Made by a program: the position numbers and the translations under genes. Positions 37,101 to 43,650 of a DNA stretch of 64,000 nucleotides are shown piece by piece (the stretch's first letter is position 1; every line of letters starts with the position of its first letter). Source of the DNA: an uncultured Methanoregula sp. (lineage in GTDB: Archaea > Halobacteriota > Methanomicrobia > Methanomicrobiales > Methanospirillaceae); NCBI RefSeq assembly GCF_963678795.1, contig NZ_OY787453.1:1798001-1862000 (forward strand), given 5' to 3'. Below the pieces are notes generated by a model. That model searched no databases. It was not told where the DNA came from and saw only the letters and a program-made list of their open reading frames with translations.

Positions 37101-37440
37101 CCCGGCTCTCCGGCGCGGATGTGAATGAAAGGGTCCCGGCCAGCAGGGATACCGGGCTTGCACCGGCCGGGTCCATGGCAGATAACGTGGTCGTGTCAAT
37201 ACCTGAGAACACCGGGAGAACTGCGGAGACAGGTACAGCAAGGGAGAATAGCAGGAAAATGGCGATACAGGTAACCAGAAAAGGGTGTGTCCGGAAGCGG
37301 CACCGGTCGGAGCAGGGGGGAGGCCCGGAGGGCGCGCTGACGGACGGAACGATGATAGGGCGGCACAGGATCCGGAAAGGAATCATTTTCAGGAGGTAAA
37401 AAAAAAGATTGGGGGCAGCAGGAACCATTGGAAAGCTCAC
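25144..37440 (-). CDS. Giant multidomain surface protein
   Basis: About 4098 residues. Order: signal segment (about 54-73); seven FG-GAP-like repeats (about 320-700) sharing GKAYIFRKDQGGLNHWGQVA; PKD and IPT/TIG; two copies of an unrecognised module starting DGVIGFRWNTSDSSPRL; more PKDs; IPT domains (three whole, then one split by a seven-repeat LVIVD propeller, then about seven more); a classical PKD; a PGF-pre-PGF-like region; a C-terminal membrane helix ending RRWWIRRQNPALFRDYD. N-glycosylation sequons are very frequent. The TATA box at 37446-37455 lies so close to the GTG at 37440 that a downstream start (ATG at 37428 or 37386) is more likely. Probable role: cell-surface or adhesion protein. 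Confidence 0.9.
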   Translation of the reverse strand: MSFPMVPAAPNLFFYLLKMIPFRILCRPIIVPSVSAPSGPPPCSDRCRFRTHPFLVTCIAIFLLFSLAVPVSAVLPVFSGIDTTTLSAMDPAGASPVSLLAGTLSFTSAPESREKYLNGISPDGMGSLEKSVQTSLAAFRYDDRSGAWTAKNYNQNMAFGTTDTGGIIITGNRGSAGMQLAGIGRDPGITNIPAGKIHAEGTRLEIARGAGTEWYINGNAGIEQGMTITSRPEGTGNLRAAFDLSGTLTPAMNGQTLVFSDRNGSVIRYSGLRAYDATGRTLPAAMILDGTRLTWQVDDRDAVYPVTIDPTWTQVTTLSASVPSSSAYFGWSAAISNDTVVVGEYYATVGTYAQAGKAYIFQKDQGGLNHWGQVAVLNATVPAANNYFGQSVGISNDTAIVGAMYAQSTQIQAGKAYVFRKDQGGLNHWGQVVALNASDPGLRAYFGYSVGISNDTAIVGARSATAGGYTTAGKAYIFRKDQGGLNHWGQVAALNATVPAAGNFFGWSVSLSNDTAVVGENYATVGTYTTAGKAYIFRKDQGGLNHWGQVAALTASDAAANAYFGQSASISNDTAVVGAYSTGSGGKAYIFRKDQGGLNQWGQVAILSASGSSYFGNSAGISNDIAVIGAYYTANVGKAYVFQKDQGGLNQWGQVAALNSTGSGHFGQSVGISNGTIVVGDNYATSGGYTNAGQAYIFAPVPIAGFSATPTSGSAPISVQFMDTSSNTPTGWQWNATNVVGNNTPFTFSTAQNPLSVFGAGNYSIKLNATNSFGSNVSGQVTFVNVSGSTLTITAISPGSGPLAAGTLVNITGTNLAGATSVTFGGIVATINANTATAINMTAPAGSAGAGPVTVLVTTPAGTATTSYTYRGAPIDGVIGFRWNTSDSSPRLYQIDSDGTVIPNATGDWFNTHLPWSGMRTVVVNASNSTPILYGTNTRGDGLDLSGTYGDVMVEIPWFYTCSTYANGNISYWISPVPQEALHYTVHPMFNQRGVGTDAGTPAPYIYVGRYDANLAGTKFQSATGKTAAVSLNAGTQRTYAENKGAGWGVTNIWTYSGIRQLFYTEMATLNSQTAWAGSRGIVDAGDKLNSGADGINTAIYAINATGNGTGTNGKTPVSYRGIENLWGNVAQFQDGITATKTDTSVINATGLGLTGQSTTFQIPMNANDVQSVGSLAGNTMGYQKNWVSKDSARPLFLPSEVGGSQNTYLSDYYMFNYYADLTPNILWSGGQWNFGGDAGIDELYLYGTSSYADNGVGARLEFRKSPAPVAGFGSTNISLATNTSSQGWAGTTPFVMQFTDMSTNSPASWSWARSNLTSPSWTVFNTSQNARDTFWTGNWSVNLTAVNSGGKNVSYQTLWVNVSPQVPAPVSGFTVNTTAGTAPLTVQFTDMSTNTPTAWIWNATNVMGNNTQFTFSTLQSPTSVFGAGNYSIKLNATNVNGFNVSSQTTFVNVSGSTLTITAISPGSGPLAAGTLVNITGTNLAGATSVTFGGTAASINANTATAINMTAPAGSAGAGPVTVLVTTPAGTTATSYTYRGAPIDGVIGFRWNTSDSSPRLYQIDSDGTVIPNATGDWFNTHLPWSGMKTVVVNASNSTPVLYGTNNRGDGLDLSGTYGDVMVEIPRFYTCSTYANGNLSYWISPVPQDALHYTVAPMFNQRGVGTDAGTPAPYYYVGRFDANLVGNTLQSATGKVPAVSITLGTARTYAENKGAGWGITNIWTLSALRQLFYTEMVTLNSQVAWTGSRGIVDTGAASASGADGINNAIFTINATGSGTGTNGYTPVSYRGIENLWGNVWQFQDGFNAFKTPGTTNVINATGLGLTGQNTIFKDLLDENDRQSVGGLVLVTDTSNGEYQTNLLNTDIARPLFLPSQTGGAGSETTYLSDKYWSPTSVTATPNILFSGGAWYDKGGAGDGSLVVDNYASFSHEALGARLEFRKSPAPVAGFGSTNISIAVNTSSPGWEGTTPFVLQFTDMSTNSPASWSWARSNLTSPSWTVFNTSQNARDTFWTGNWSVNLTAVNSGGKNVSYQTLWVNVSPQVPAPVSGFTVNTTAGTAPLTVQFTDMSTNTPTAWIWNATNVMGNNTQFTFSTAQSPSSVFGAGNFSIKLNATNANGFNVSSQVTFINVSASAPVLLGILPSSGLNTTATSVTITGSGFIMSPAPAVNLSRAGYATVPLTGVSAASATLLSGTIPAGIVAGPWNVTVVNPDGRNGTNASVTFTVTAPAPAPMLLSVSPVTGFNTTVTEIVITGTGFNTTTAPAVNLSRSGYSNITLPGSISSSTSFAAVVPEHLVAGVWNMTVINPDGREATNASVTFAVTAPSPAPTVTRITPSTGPNTTTTSVTVTGTGFNTTTVPAVRLNRAGFSNVTLTSVTVASPTSLAAIVPDKVISGVWNVYVVNPDLQEGALANGFTVSAPVPAPTVTGITPSTGLNTSSISITNLAGTNFQSGASVFFTPVTAHPVHKGSITNGTGGAMLDAARSVYVAGDYAYVASYASNALEIVDVTDPALPRHKGKIVNGQDGAALNNPISVFVSGNYAYVTTTGSQALEIVDISDPASPRHKGKITNGEGGAALLYPASVFVSGNYAYVSDSNYDALEIVNVTDPASPRHEGLLSGTTGGAALIGAADVKVAGNYAYVASGGSQALEIVDVTNKSGPVHKGKLMNGGSVLLNDPRGIFVAGNYAYVVSENGNSLEIVNVTNPADPKHAGSLANGAGGALLDSPMSIFVSGNNAYIASEKSQALEIVDVTNSADPKHAGSLVTGGSALLQDPRSVFVSGRYAYVASTLWDNALEIVDVGLIPGTGVNIVSPAQITCSVNLTGAIAGSYNIVVTNPDGQSAALTNGFAVTAPIPAPAVTGIIPSTGMNSTTTAVTVTGAGFNTTVGSDVRLTRTGFTNVTLSDVSKTSSTSITGTVPAGVVSGVWNVFVVNPDKQEGTNASVTFTATVPAPAPRLLSIEPSYGLNTSTTLVTITGTGFNTTIEPTVNLTRSGYANITLTEVLASPPTLTILTRVVPEGIIPGTWNVVIINPDHQEAVNASVMFNVTAPIPAPVVTGITPPTGVNTTTTAVTITGTGFNTTTGSDVRLTRAGFTNVTLTDVSKTSTTSITGTVPAGVVSGVWNVFVVNPDKQEGSLANGFTVTAPIPAPVVTGITPPTGVNSTTTSVTITGTGFNTTVGSDVRLNRAGFANVTLSDVSKTSSTSLTATVPAGVVSGVWNVFVVNPDKQEGSLANGFTVTSPIPAPVVTGIAPPTGMNSTTTAVTITGTGFNTTVGSDVKLNRAGFANITLSDVSKTSSTSLTATVPAGVVSGVWNVFVVNPDKQEGSLSNGFTVTALIPAPVVTGITPPTGVNSTTTAVTITGSGFNTTTGSEVRLNRAGFSNVSLSDVSKTSATSITGTVPAGVVSGVWNVFVVNPDKQEGSLENGYTVYAPVPAPVVIGISPVTGLNTTATVVTITGREFNVTTPIVNLTRAGFSNIPLTAVVRSSSTSLTGTIPANVIVGAWTVAVTNPDGQTGTNASVVFTSASPGPVPAADFTLTPVTGVGPLTVAFTDTSTNSPTSWNWNFGDGSAGTAQNPSHTYTVIGIYDVSLSATNAIGTGTKTQSRVISVTTPVNQSPAVYHGVTLMNTTNNDFLFNITDVRNSGGTVSNLSTSIVDYQPVGWHRIVVTGTNVSNNSAYIYADQVNHVSMTTLPYTEVLIGVGTAESQFTLEQSTLVKGAAFGRDIVPGANATIQNLFQQTVPGKQLDLGYTLFVTGDDAFNANLSGSHPIYINLSASHTWVLAHGGTGAIRIFHIPDTGIPEVLLTTYIGGDGTTDYFTAQADTLSTFGLGGVTTPPVPTTVPTVTPNGGDGWPSSKSSEQQAMKAPLQQPLSTVSVNVGQIGRTSIISIDVTGVEVRDMIVTATEVSGPGTGISPPPGIVYEYADISPARFTEITDTRINFFVPLSWITEHNLVPDDIVLYHNSGKTWEALPTTLDTVKDGRAYYTALGSGFSRFAITGQLNNSVSAQNTSVKTVHTYGAPVQTTGTSRVTPSRTKTGPVTTTTTAVPAQLESAFPVIPIIIGIVAVVLLIGGGYLVRRWWIRRQNPALFRDYD
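26980..28300. repeat. Tandem 288-bp repeats encoding IPT domains
   Basis: Within the giant gene, the segment around TTCCTGCTT...CCGGGTTCAC recurs at 27175, 27463, 27751 and 28039, exactly 288 bp (96 codons) apart, with very high nucleotide identity. Further diverged units continue to about 29000 (for example at 28626) and 30200-31000. Confidence 0.9.
31060..32890. repeat. Segmental duplication in giant gene, copy 1
   Basis: PKD, PKD, unknown globular module and IPT, highly similar to 33085-34920 (offset 2028 bp at the PKD end, 2004 bp at the globular-module end). Long identical stretches occur, for example around 31171-31480 versus 33199-33508. Confidence 0.9.
33085..34920. repeat. Segmental duplication in giant gene, copy 2
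   Basis: The second copy of the 2-kb PKD/IPT/globular unit. The central part, around 33680-34200, is the most diverged, while the ends are nearly identical. Confidence 0.9.
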
Positions 37441-37445
37441 GAGGA

Positions 37446-37455
37446 TATATATAAT
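37446..37455 (-). promoter_or_regulatory. TATA box of giant surface gene
   Basis: TATATATAAT (plus-strand reading) is a strong A/T-only element on the minus-strand upstream side. The predicted transcription start near 37423 argues that translation begins at 37428 or 37386 and not at the GTG. Confidence 0.5.
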
Positions 37456-38415
37456 GTAAACAAGTTTTTTTATGGATAATTAATCTGCCGAAATATATTT
37501 GAGTACTTATTTCGTGAAATATTTTTTTTCAATAAAAAAAAAGGAATGCTGCCACAAAGGAGGCCCGGAACCTGCCTTTGTCCGTACCGGAGATCGTTGT
37601 TGTAGGAATACCGGAAATGGCCGGCGCTGCGGCACGGGCAGTACCGGCAGGGAGAATGATTGCGATAATCGGGAGGTTGAACGAGGGTTTCCTGCGATAC
37701 CTCTTCGGAATAGTATGAAACCCGTGATCGAAACGGGAATATAGTGGATAACACGGTTGGCGGCAGGCACGATCCCTGCATTGTTCCCCGGATTATCCCG
37801 GTAGCCGAAGCCATGCTTGCGCTGGTGCTGGCGGATGCCGTGCTGGAGCAGGAGAAGTACCGGGCGTGATGCGCCGGGCTCTGCCGGCACATATTGATCC
37901 GGATCTTTTCCGGAAAAAAATGCTTTTTCCGATTAACACCGTGAGGGGGAAATTGAAGTTCCCGGCTCTGGAGAAACGCAAATGAACGGGGCTCACACCA
38001 GAACTATGAAAATCGTATCGACGCGAGCGTTCCCCGCCTCATGGCCTCGGTACGGCACGGCGGGGCAATTACCATTTTTCAGACATGAGCAGGTAATTGA
38101 AGCGCCGCGGGGGCGTCCCTTCGGCGCGGCGCAGGTTATCGTAAAGGGGTAAGGGGGTGCAAGGCCCCATCATCATATCAAAGAAGTGTAATGATTTTCA
38201 TGGGAAATGATTTTTGAACCTGTTGACGTTCCCGGGGCTTCCCCCCGCCACAGGAGCACTCTTCGGGGCAGCGGCAGGCATCACTCCAAAAAGAAGAGCA
38301 TACCCCGGACATTCATAATATCGGAATTTTCTGTTTTCATTCTGCCGGGTGAATTCTCCGGAAGCATTTGGCAATGCTGAACCCCTTACGATACGGCAGC
38401 CTCCCTCCCGCCGTA
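37456..38415. other. Intergenic region containing the aroC-end copy
   Basis: No intact gene recognised. It holds the duplicated aroC tail (37753-37873), a GC-rich partly palindromic segment at about 38100-38140 (GCGCCGC ... GCGGCGC), and otherwise unremarkable sequence up to the stop of the histidine kinase gene. Confidence 0.55.
37753..37873 (+). pseudogene. Duplicated aroC 3' fragment, repeat copy B
   Basis: 121 bp identical to 24621-24741 except for one base (GGCGGC-A-GGCACG for GGCGGC-C-GGCACG). It includes the last 38 codons and stop of aroC but has no upstream reading frame. Same orientation as aroC, 13.1 kb away, on the far side of the giant surface gene. Confidence 0.93.
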
Positions 38416-40542
38416 TCATTTCCTGAACGTAATATCGAGTGCCTCACCAAGCTCCCGGAACCCGTAGGGCTTGATGATCGCTGCCACAAAACCAAATGAC
38501 TGGTAATCGACGATCATCGGGTTCGTGGAGTAGCCGCTTGAGATGATCGCTTTGACAGAGGGATCGAGTTCCTTGAGTTTTGGCAGCGTCTCCTGTGCCC
38601 CGAGTCCCCCGGGGATCGTGATATCAAGGATCACCGCGTTGAATGGTTTTCCCGCACGAATTGCGTCCGCGTATATCTCCAGGGCTTCCTCGCCGTTGTG
38701 GGAAACGGAGATATCATATCCCAGGAACTTGAGCATCTCGCCGGTTGCGGAGAGGATGGCATCTTCGTCATCCATGAGGAGGATCTTCTGCCGGCTCCCG
38801 CTTTTCTGGAGCTCTGCAGGCACGGCAGTATCGCGGGCTTCGGGTGCGAACTTCTCGTAATGCGCCGGGAAATACAGGGTGATCTCGATCCCTGACTCGG
38901 CATGGGGACGGATATGCAGGACGCCGCCGGCCTTCCGGATCATCGATTCGGCTACCGAGAGATCAATAGCCGTTGCCGGGGAGGAACCTGCCAAAAAGAG
39001 CGCCTGGAGTTCTTTCTTTGGCATGGAAAAGACTTCGGTGCTCAGCCGGATCCTGGCGTAATCTGCCGGTGAGAGCATCTTATGATCCGGTGTGCCGGAG
39101 ATGATGGTATCAGCAGATATCTCGATCAGACCCTGTGCCGGGATGAACCCGGAGAGGAATTCGAAAAGATAGCCAAAGATCTGCCGGATAAGATCTTCAT
39201 CAAGCGGCATACGCTGGACATCCTCCGCAATGGAAAACGTACACCGGGCCTTCGATCCGCTGACCGACTGCAGGCTCACGTTCCGGAGGATACCCGCAAG
39301 GTCGGCGGATCTTTCCGCGGAGGTATCGCCCCCCGAGTACATGAGCATCTGCTCGGAGATCTCGCGGGCCCGGAGCACGCTCTCTTCCGCAAGGGCGAGC
39401 CTGCCATACGCCACGTTCCCTTCATCGATCGTTGTCCGGGCAAGCTGGATATTGGCAAGGACGGAACTGAGGATATTGTTGAAATCATGGGCAATCCCCT
39501 TGACCATCAGGTTGAGGGACGCGGGGTGCTGTTTTTGTATCCTTGTGTATTCCGGGTTCTTCCCGGCTTCGCCAAACGCGATTAACATCCCGCAGACCCG
39601 GCTGTTCCCGTCAAGGATCGGGTCAAGGCTTATCGAGAGGGTAATAGGTTTTTTGTCGCGGGACAGGATCGGCATATCCTCCAGGATCATCCCTTCTGCA
39701 CCGGATGCAAGGACCGACCGGAGGCTTTTTTCCATCCGGGAGGACTGCGCGGGATCCCCGCACGGCAGAACCGCACCGATATCATTGCCGGCACATTCTC
39801 TTAAAGACCAGCCGAGCATCTGCCCGGCAACTTCACTCATCAGGACAATCCGGCGATCGGTGCCAATCGTTATCACGCCCGTACCCCCGCTCTCCGTTAC
39901 GATCGTGTCGGGGCGCAGATCGATCTCCAGTGCATCGATGGCAAGATTCCGCTCCGTTACTTCGAGATACTGAAGCAGCCGGTGGAGCTGGGCATTGGTC
40001 TTTTTCAGCCGGGCTGTGCGCTGTTCGATGACAGCTTCAGTATGGTCTTTGAGTTTTTGCAGGTCCTTTTCAATTGCCCTGATCCGTTTTTCGGCCCCGC
40101 ACCTGCCGAGGGTCGCCGTGATCGCAAGCCGGAGATCCTCTGCACTCGCAGGCTCTCTCAAAAACCCGCAGGGTCCCGGTATTACTCCGGGAGCCTGTTG
40201 TCCTTCGGGCGCGGAATGGGCAAGGAAGAGCACCGGAATCTGTGCATGGAGAAGGACCTGCTCTTCGATCCAGGAAGCCTCACCCGTTTTCCCGGTGCCG
40301 GTATCCACAAGAACGATATCCGCGCCTTCCCGGAGGGCAACCGCCACTGCATCGTTACGATCATGGATCCTGGCAACTACCGGGTATCCGCACGTTTCCA
40401 GCAGCGGCATAATCCACGAGCAGCTGCCGGGACTCTCTTCAGCCAGCATGACGCGGATCTGGTATCCGGAATCTGCGTCTTTGGCATTCTTCATGGATTT
40501 TTTGGATCTGACTGGTTTTCCCGCTCGCATAGTATCCCTCAT
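38416..40542 (-). CDS. Hybrid sensor histidine kinase, degenerate ATPase domain
   Basis: About 708 residues, soluble. An N-terminal receiver-like domain (about 28-145, D in IVLVDTGTG) is followed by a coiled coil (about 150-200), a PAS domain (about 205-335), a HisKA-like segment with GIAHDFNNILSSVLAN, a HATPase-like region (about 440-560) and a C-terminal receiver (about 585-708; DDEDA, AVILDITIP and IIKPYGF). In the ATPase region the usual N-box and DxGxG motifs cannot be found, so autophosphorylation is doubtful. The start overlaps the stop of the upstream helical-protein gene (ATGA). Confidence 0.85.
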   Translation of the reverse strand: MRDTMRAGKPVRSKKSMKNAKDADSGYQIRVMLAEESPGSCSWIMPLLETCGYPVVARIHDRNDAVAVALREGADIVLVDTGTGKTGEASWIEEQVLLHAQIPVLFLAHSAPEGQQAPGVIPGPCGFLREPASAEDLRLAITATLGRCGAEKRIRAIEKDLQKLKDHTEAVIEQRTARLKKTNAQLHRLLQYLEVTERNLAIDALEIDLRPDTIVTESGGTGVITIGTDRRIVLMSEVAGQMLGWSLRECAGNDIGAVLPCGDPAQSSRMEKSLRSVLASGAEGMILEDMPILSRDKKPITLSISLDPILDGNSRVCGMLIAFGEAGKNPEYTRIQKQHPASLNLMVKGIAHDFNNILSSVLANIQLARTTIDEGNVAYGRLALAEESVLRAREISEQMLMYSGGDTSAERSADLAGILRNVSLQSVSGSKARCTFSIAEDVQRMPLDEDLIRQIFGYLFEFLSGFIPAQGLIEISADTIISGTPDHKMLSPADYARIRLSTEVFSMPKKELQALFLAGSSPATAIDLSVAESMIRKAGGVLHIRPHAESGIEITLYFPAHYEKFAPEARDTAVPAELQKSGSRQKILLMDDEDAILSATGEMLKFLGYDISVSHNGEEALEIYADAIRAGKPFNAVILDITIPGGLGAQETLPKLKELDPSVKAIISSGYSTNPMIVDYQSFGFVAAIIKPYGFRELGEALDITFRK

Positions 40543-41738
40543 GTAAGTGTTTTGATCTTCAGGACCGTCAGGCAGTACCCGTCTATGGAATCGATCAGCG
40601 CTTTTTTTGCCTGCCTTACTTTCTTCTCATCACTGGAATGCAGGTCGGAAGCAACGTATTCGAGCAGGGTAACAAAGAACTGGTCATGGGTAAATTTCTG
40701 TTTGATCTCATCCATGCACACCCGTGTTTCCGGCACGTTGCCGCTCACCATCTCGAAGGCAAAATCCAGAAGGGCAAGCATGTTCTGCGGGATCCTGTTC
40801 ACCAGTGCCAGCTTCCTGAAACGGTGGTATGTTTCAACCTTGGTAGTGATGATTGCGACCTTGAGCCCGTAATAGATGGGCTCGAGCTCGTCCGGGTAAT
40901 ACTGGCACATCTGCTTGACAACCCCGGCAACCCCCGCAGCATCCCGTTTCTCCATCTTGAGGTTGTAGGACTCACGCAGGAAGAACATGTCATTTGCGAA
41001 ACGTTCTATGGCAAGTCCCAGGATCTCTTCCCGAAGATCCATCCGCTGGTCCTTTGTTGCCTTCTCCACTCCGTATACAAGGAACGTCCGCTCGCTCGGG
41101 AACCACTCGATTGCCTGCCGGATCATGAACCAGAAATACTTGTCGATGACGGGATCATCATAGATGTTCATTTCCTTGAGCCAGTTGACCGGGGGTCTCA
41201 TGTGAACCAGTTCGATCATCTGCTCGCGTGCAGGCAGGGCCCTCTGGGTGCGGTGGCGGGGCGTGTCTCCCATACCGTGAGAGGTGCTCTGCTGCGTTGA
41301 GAGGACAAAATGGCAGTAGGCAACAGCAGTACAGATGCTCGCATCGAGATTACGGTAAGGTACCAGTTTATTGATTGCATCGGTGTACCTGCCGGCACTG
41401 ATCATGCGAAGACCAAGGGATATGTGACAGAGAGCGTTACTGGACCGGTTGCGCTTGTTCCTCATTGCATAATCAAAGAGCTTCTCTACAGCTACGATAT
41501 CGTCGGCCTTCCGGCTTTTCCGGAAGACATGGATTGTGATGTTGTCAATGAACTGATCATGGAGCTCGTCGCTCAGGTCGGGAACCGATTTTTCGAGCGT
41601 GGCAAAGAGCTGGGCAAAAAAAACAGGAACATTCGTATCAATGGTCTCGATATTCTGGTTGATATATTCAAAATAGGTTTTTTTAATTTGTTCGAGTTTG
41701 GCCTTGATGACAGCATCCGGCTGCCAGATATCCCTCAT
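40539..41738 (-). CDS. Helical-repeat protein, unknown
   Basis: A 399-residue, entirely helical soluble protein that may contain degenerate TPR-like repeats (for example ALCHISLGLRMISAGRYTDA). I do not recognise a named family. It is translationally coupled to the downstream hybrid kinase, so it may be a scaffold or signalling partner of that kinase. A strong TATA-like element (41759-41770) places the transcription start very near the ATG at 41738. Confidence 0.72.
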   Translation of the reverse strand: MRDIWQPDAVIKAKLEQIKKTYFEYINQNIETIDTNVPVFFAQLFATLEKSVPDLSDELHDQFIDNITIHVFRKSRKADDIVAVEKLFDYAMRNKRNRSSNALCHISLGLRMISAGRYTDAINKLVPYRNLDASICTAVAYCHFVLSTQQSTSHGMGDTPRHRTQRALPAREQMIELVHMRPPVNWLKEMNIYDDPVIDKYFWFMIRQAIEWFPSERTFLVYGVEKATKDQRMDLREEILGLAIERFANDMFFLRESYNLKMEKRDAAGVAGVVKQMCQYYPDELEPIYYGLKVAIITTKVETYHRFRKLALVNRIPQNMLALLDFAFEMVSGNVPETRVCMDEIKQKFTHDQFFVTLLEYVASDLHSSDEKKVRQAKKALIDSIDGYCLTVLKIKTLT

Positions 41739-41758
41739 AGGCTATAATTAAAGTGCCG

Positions 41759-41770
41759 TTTATAAAAAAT
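41759..41770 (-). promoter_or_regulatory. TATA box of helical-protein/kinase operon
   Basis: TTTATAAAAAAT (plus-strand reading) lies about 25 bp upstream of the start codon at 41738, consistent with a leaderless mRNA. Confidence 0.5.
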
Positions 41771-41972
41771 TTTGTACTGCGTGCCCGGAATTTTGGGACT
41801 CTCATCGTGACGCGGCAGGCCGGTCCTGATAGTAATGGTACCATGTAAAACGGTAGCGGGGATACGGGAGAAAATACAAAGCAGACCGGATAGCTTGCGG
41901 GGGAACAGCCGGACAGGTGGGCGGGCCAGGAATTTTTAAGGGGGATACCACCCGTTTGTAAAAAAAAAAGAA

Positions 41973-42467
41973 TTATCTCATTGCCTGGACCTGTTCGTCC
42001 ATCACCTTGTAACGGGTGCCGGACGAGACCACAAATACCTCGCAGCGATCGCTTCCCGAAGTACCCGGGGCTACGATCTCCATGCCGGCTGCCAGTTTTT
42101 TGCCGTCATTCATCACATACTCCTTGTACTGCGTGGGCGAGCTGTAGACCCGGAGGGTGATCGTGTTGGTGTAGAGATTTCCCGGGCCTCCCTCGTACAG
42201 CAGGTGAATCTCGGAGGTTGGCCGGTCCTTTGTCAGGGCGAGGCTGATCTGCTGTGCTGAGGGCATCGTCTGGATCGGCTCGCTGCCCGGGGCAATTGTT
42301 GCAACCGTGACGGGAGCCTGCGTGGGAACCGCGGTTGGTGCCGAAGTGGGTGCGGGAGTTGCAGCGGGAGCAGGTGCGGACGTTGCGCAGCCCGCGACGA
42401 GTACGAACATCAGAACCGCGATAGCGGCGATGAGAATAGTTGTACGGGACATAGGAGATGCTTGCAC
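41973..42467 (-). CDS. Secreted lipoprotein-like protein
   Basis: A 164-residue protein with an N-terminal signal peptide (about residues 8-26) and a lipobox-like VAGC with Cys at about 27. A Pro/Thr/Ala-rich linker (about 28-65) follows, then a roughly 100-residue beta-rich domain. Archaeal lipoproteins anchored this way are common in methanogens. The start may be MSRTTILIA at residue 6. The domain is not recognised; it is monocistronic. Confidence 0.75.
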   Translation of the reverse strand: MQASPMSRTTILIAAIAVLMFVLVAGCATSAPAPAATPAPTSAPTAVPTQAPVTVATIAPGSEPIQTMPSAQQISLALTKDRPTSEIHLLYEGGPGNLYTNTITLRVYSSPTQYKEYVMNDGKKLAAGMEIVAPGTSGSDRCEVFVVSSGTRYKVMDEQVQAMR

Positions 42468-43017
42468 TCCATACGTAATCTCCTTTGCGTTTTTTCCAGG
42501 AACTCATAGCCGGCCCGACAGACTGGCCGGGTTTCCCGGCGAAAAAAACTATTGCCTGAATACGGGCAGGATTATGATTTAAGGGAGCCCCGGCGGTTTC
42601 CTGATCAGGTCTGGGATCCCGTTGATGCCGGACTGCAGGAGCACAGTCAAAACCTTCATATGAAAAGAAGTCGATTCAAATCATGCCTACGGGCAGGATG
42701 GGTTCAACAGAGTTTCGTCGCTTGGTGAACCCGGCCTTTTTTCCTGAACAATAATTCATGAGTGCCCGGTTTTTTTCCAGGATCATCACGAACTATCATC
42801 AGAATAATTACTACAATTATTCATAAGTAAATCGCAAAGCAATGCCATGCGTTAAAAAGCAAATTGAAACTGATAAAAAAAATTCACGACACGGTGCCGG
42901 TTTCACATTTTTTGTCTCCAACCGGATAACAGCTGCTGCATGGTACGTCTTTTGTCAGGAAAGCCATTCGCTCATACCGGACCGGCGAGAGAAAAACAGG
43001 GTGCGGGAAACACGGGA
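42468..43017. other. Intergenic region
   Basis: Convergent/divergent spacer between the lipoprotein gene and aroD. No gene, tRNA or clear repeat recognised. An AT-rich segment at about 42780-42890 could hold promoter or terminator sequence. Confidence 0.45.
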
Positions 43018-43650
43018 TCAACCGAGAAGCATCTTCTTCAGCTGCACGAACTCGCCGACAGAATACTGCCCCTCGGCAGTGGTCTTCCCGACATGGCAGT
43101 ACACCAGTTCGGAGCCAAAGAGCGGCAGCACCGCCCGGGCAAACCGGAACCTGCTGCCCATGACACCGGTACAGATCGGGAGTTTTATCTCGTGCGTGAA
43201 TGCCAGGAGCTCGATGATGTCGTTCTCGTTCTGCGGGGTCATGATGATCTTTACAATATCCCCGAATGCCCGGAGCTCGCGCTCAAGCACGAAAAGGACC
43301 GGAAGCGGCATCATGATCGGGGCATGGTGGGATGCGATGATCTTCTTTCCCGCCAGTTTTACGCATGCCGCGTTCCGTGCAAAACGCTGCTCGACATCAA
43401 CGTAATCCACGAGCGGGAGAACGGGGAGGATCTTCTTCTCCCATTCGTCACCATCCCCGAAATACCGGCCGCCTTCCTGTGCCGAGCGGAATGTTGCGAT
43501 GATGGGAAGCTGCGAGAGTTTCCTGCACTGCTGCACCGCTGCAACGGGATCGATCTCCATGAGATCCAGCCGGAGTTCGATCATGTCCGCCCCCTCTTTT
43601 TCGGCAAGGGCGGCATCCGCCGGATCCGTGAGCGCTGCAACGATTTTCAT
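43018..43650 (-). CDS. aroD: 3-Dehydroquinate dehydratase, type I
   Basis: A 210-residue class I (Schiff-base) dehydratase converting 3-dehydroquinate to 3-dehydroshikimate. Visible features are the N-terminal IELRLDLME, the catalytic His in IIASHHAPIM, the Schiff-base Lys likely in DIVKIIMTPQNENDI, and a C-terminal SRFRFARAVLPLFGSELVY. It supplies the one shikimate-pathway step missing from the 16.9-24.7 kb operon and is located about 19 kb away on the other strand as a single gene. Confidence 0.92.
   Translation of the reverse strand: MKIVAALTDPADAALAEKEGADMIELRLDLMEIDPVAAVQQCRKLSQLPIIATFRSAQEGGRYFGDGDEWEKKILPVLPLVDYVDVEQRFARNAACVKLAGKKIIASHHAPIMMPLPVLFVLERELRAFGDIVKIIMTPQNENDIIELLAFTHEIKLPICTGVMGSRFRFARAVLPLFGSELVYCHVGKTTAEGQYSVGEFVQLKKMLLG

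Noticed and set aside
37392-37440. GTG at 37440 as the certain start of the giant protein
   Set aside because: The TATA box at 37446-37455 predicts transcription starting downstream of it; later ATG codons are more likely.
37300-37440. PGF-CTERM sorting signal in the giant protein
   Set aside because: A PGF-pre-PGF-like region is present near the C-terminus, but the tail is a plain membrane helix with RRWWIRRQ and lacks the PGF tripeptide.
42640-42760. Possible tRNA around a GATTCAAATCATG segment
   Set aside because: No cloverleaf could be formed; the acceptor and T stems do not pair.
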